From an uncultured Lachnospiraceae bacterium (GTDB lineage: Bacteria > Bacillota > Clostridia > Lachnospirales > Lachnospiraceae): 33,074 bases of DNA. The stretch is from assembly GCA_902797025.1 (NCBI GenBank), contig CADBRN010000003.1:1-33074 (forward strand). Reading direction: 5' to 3'. This document shows, piece after piece, positions 31,736-33,074 of this stretch (position 1 is the stretch's first letter; every line of letters starts with the position of its first letter). The translations under genes were made by a program, and so were the position numbers. The notes beneath the pieces were generated by a model. The model worked only from the letters and a program-made list of their open reading frames with translations. It was not told the origin of the DNA and did not search any database.

Positions 31736-32929
31736 ATGAAAGTACTTGTTATTAACTGCGGAAGCTCTTCTCTTAAATATCAGCTGATCGACTCGGATTC
31801 CGAACAGGTCCTCGCAAAGGGTCTCTGCGAGAGAATCGGTATCGACGGACGCCTCACTTACCAGAAGGCGGGCGGCGAGAAGGAGATCACCGACGAGGCG
31901 ATGCCGACCCACAAAGAAGCGATTCAGCTCGTTCTTTCCGCGCTGACGAACAGCAAAACGGGCGCGCTTGCGGATCTTTCCGAGATCGACGCGGTGGGAC
32001 ACCGTATTGTCCACGGCGGAGAGAAATTCTCCAGCTCGGCGATCGTCACAGATGAGATGATCAGGGAGGTAGAGGAATGCTCCAGCCTCGCTCCGCTGCA
32101 CAATCCGGCAAATCTGATCGGGATCCGTGCGTGCAAGGAGCTGATGCCGGGCGTCCCGATGGTCGGCGTATTCGACACCGCTTTTCATCAGACCATGCCG
32201 AAGAAGGCGTATCTGTACGGCCTTCCGCGCGAATATTACACGAAGAACGGCATCCGCAAATACGGATTCCACGGAACATCTCACAGCTTCGTATCGAAGG
32301 AGACCGCAAAATTCCTCGGCCTCGATCTTGCGCATTCCAAAATCATCGTGGCGCACCTTGGAAATGGTGCTTCCATCTGCGCGGTGAAGGACGGAAAGAG
32401 CGTTGACACAAGCATGGGTATGACTCCGCTTTCCGGTCTCGTTATGGGTACCCGTTCGGGCGACATCGATCCGTCGATCGTTCAGTTCATCAGTAAGAAT
32501 GAGGGTCTGGATGTGGACGGCGTCATGGATGTCCTGAACAAAAAGTCCGGCGTTTTCGGACTGTCTGACGGCCTTTCCAGTGATTTCCGCGATCTGGAGA
32601 GCGCAGCCGGCGAGGGAAATGACGCTGCGGCAGAGGCGCTTGATGTTTTCGCTTATCGTGTCGCAAGCATTATCGGCGAATACATCGCGGTTCTTGACGG
32701 AGTCGATGCGATCGCATTCACTGCAGGAATTGGAGAGAATGACGGACTTGTCCGCGCAAATGTGATGAACTATTTCCATTACATGGGCATCGAGATCGAT
32801 CCGGAGAAGAATCAGCTCCGCGGCGAGAACGTCAAAATTTCCACGGATGATTCGAAGGTGGCTGTCTGCGTCATCCCGACGAACGAGGAACTTATGATCT
32901 GCCGCGAGACCGTCGCGCTTGTGAAATAA
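31736..32929 (+). CDS. ackA: Acetate kinase
   Basis: Makes acetate and ATP from acetyl phosphate and ADP; ASKHA fold. The 397 residues are the usual length. Motifs are MKVLVINCGSSSLKYQLID, VGHRIVHGGEKF, GVFDTAFHQTMP (catalytic aspartate), YGFHGTSHSFVS, AHLGNGASICAV, DTSMGMTPLSGLVMGTRSGD and IAFTAGIGEN. AAGGAGA precedes the ATG. With pta it forms the acetate fermentation module and could also supply acetate for the TmcAL ligase upstream. No terminator is visible after it; a new promoter starts 5 nt after the stop. Confidence 0.98.
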   Translation: MKVLVINCGSSSLKYQLIDSDSEQVLAKGLCERIGIDGRLTYQKAGGEKEITDEAMPTHKEAIQLVLSALTNSKTGALADLSEIDAVGHRIVHGGEKFSSSAIVTDEMIREVEECSSLAPLHNPANLIGIRACKELMPGVPMVGVFDTAFHQTMPKKAYLYGLPREYYTKNGIRKYGFHGTSHSFVSKETAKFLGLDLAHSKIIVAHLGNGASICAVKDGKSVDTSMGMTPLSGLVMGTRSGDIDPSIVQFISKNEGLDVDGVMDVLNKKSGVFGLSDGLSSDFRDLESAAGEGNDAAAEALDVFAYRVASIIGEYIAVLDGVDAIAFTAGIGENDGLVRANVMNYFHYMGIEIDPEKNQLRGENVKISTDDSKVAVCVIPTNEELMICRETVALVK

Positions 32930-32934
32930 AATCC

Positions 32935-32963
32935 TTGACATTCGCTGCCCCTGCATATATAAT
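32935..32963 (+). promoter_or_regulatory. Consensus promoter of rpmF
   Basis: Perfect TTGACA (32935-32940) and TATAAT (32958-32963) with a 17-nt spacer, starting 5 nt after the ackA stop. Confidence 0.88.
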
Positions 32964-32987
32964 ATTCGAGTATGACTGAGATACAAC

Positions 32988-33001
32988 TGATCGCTCGATC
33001 A
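32988..33001 (+). other. Short inverted repeat in the rpmF leader
   Basis: TGATCG (32988-32993), CT, CGATCA (32996-33001) lies between the rpmF promoter and its ribosome binding site. The 2-nt spacer is too tight for a stable RNA loop with all six pairs, so it could act as a DNA operator or be chance. Confidence 0.25.
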
Positions 33002-33030
33002 TCAATATAGAGCAAGAGGAGGTGTGAGAA

Positions 33031-33074
33031 ATGTCCATCTGTCCGAAAAATAAATCTTCCAAGGCAAGACGCGA
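33031..33074 (+). CDS. rpmF: 50S ribosomal protein L32 (3' end beyond window)
   Basis: Only the first 14 codons are inside the window: MSICPKNKSSKARR, then the beginning of the next codon. This N terminus matches the L32 form of Lachnospiraceae, in which CPKNKSSKARRDKRRA replaces the more usual VPKRKTSKARRDKRRA (from memory). GAGGAGGTG (33015-33023) is a strong ribosome binding site 7 nt before the ATG. A consensus promoter lies upstream. The DUF177 (yceD) gene that normally precedes rpmF is absent from the 101-nt gap after ackA. Confidence 0.82.
   Translation, partial: MSICPKNKSSKARR

Noticed and set aside
31721-32986. 421-codon minus-strand frame opposite ackA
   Set aside because: Mirror of the ackA reading frame; it would span the rpmF promoter, and ackA is secure.
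1-33074. Mobile elements, CRISPR arrays and prophage
   Set aside because: No transposase, integrase, repeat-spacer array or phage gene was seen on either strand.

Overview
The window looks like ordinary chromosome of a low-to-mid GC Firmicute of class Clostridia, most likely Lachnospiraceae or a close relative. The reasons are strong AGGAGG-type ribosome binding sites, sigma-A type promoters (TTGACA/TATAAT), the form of ribosomal protein L32 (MSICPKNKSSKARR), a DUF6077-like membrane protein, an ACT/UPF0210 pair, pta-ackA acetate fermentation genes next to tmcAL, and a TetM-like GTPase fused to a NYN nuclease domain. The family assignment is inferred from remembered relatives and was not searched. 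I see no phage, transposon, CRISPR array or rRNA.

Layout. 1-1250: infC-rpmI-rplT translation operon, closed by a clear terminator. 1297-4316: a polytopic membrane protein that appears split in two (DUF6077/GT-C-like), converging on and overlapping aroC (minus strand). 4403-6708: a consensus promoter drives a rhomboid-like membrane protein with a C-terminal zinc ribbon, then lysA. 6731-6915: tRNA-Leu(CAA) on the minus strand with its own promoter and terminator. 6895-8983: Sfp-type phosphopantetheinyl transferase, tadA, thiD. 9005-12137: rpsO, pnp and a dUTPase gene, with terminators after rpsO and after dut. 12212-15672: a 947-residue TetM/EF-G-like GTPase fused to a YacP/Rae1-like NYN ribonuclease domain, then a TetR-family regulator. 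15685-16801 (minus): a protein resembling a radical SAM enzyme that has lost its iron-sulfur cysteines. 16877-17650: rpsF-rpsR without ssb between them. 17728-23041: ftsW, an atypical sirtuin lacking the catalytic histidine, gltX and a UvrD-like helicase, all tightly packed or overlapping. 23060-30623: a zinc-finger membrane protein, polA, coaE, a WalJ/YycJ-type MBL protein, an ACT protein, a UPF0210 protein and tmcAL, ending in a terminator. 30610-33074: pta, ackA, and a new promoter for rpmF (cut by the window end).

How the genes fit together. Most are core informational genes: initiation, ribosomal proteins, tRNA modification (tadA, tmcAL), tRNA charging (gltX), RNA decay (pnp), nucleotide hygiene (dut) and DNA repair (uvrD-like, polA). 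They are mixed with central metabolism (aroC, lysA, thiD, coaE, pta, ackA). tmcAL uses acetate and sits directly upstream of the acetate-producing pta-ackA pair, a plausible functional link.

The most interesting items are the GTPase-Rae1 fusion, which suggests one protein that both enters the ribosomal A site and cuts mRNA there; two apparent pseudoenzymes (the cysteine-less radical SAM-like protein and the histidine-less sirtuin); and the split membrane protein, whose halves would be joined by a +1 shift at a TTTTAA sequence.
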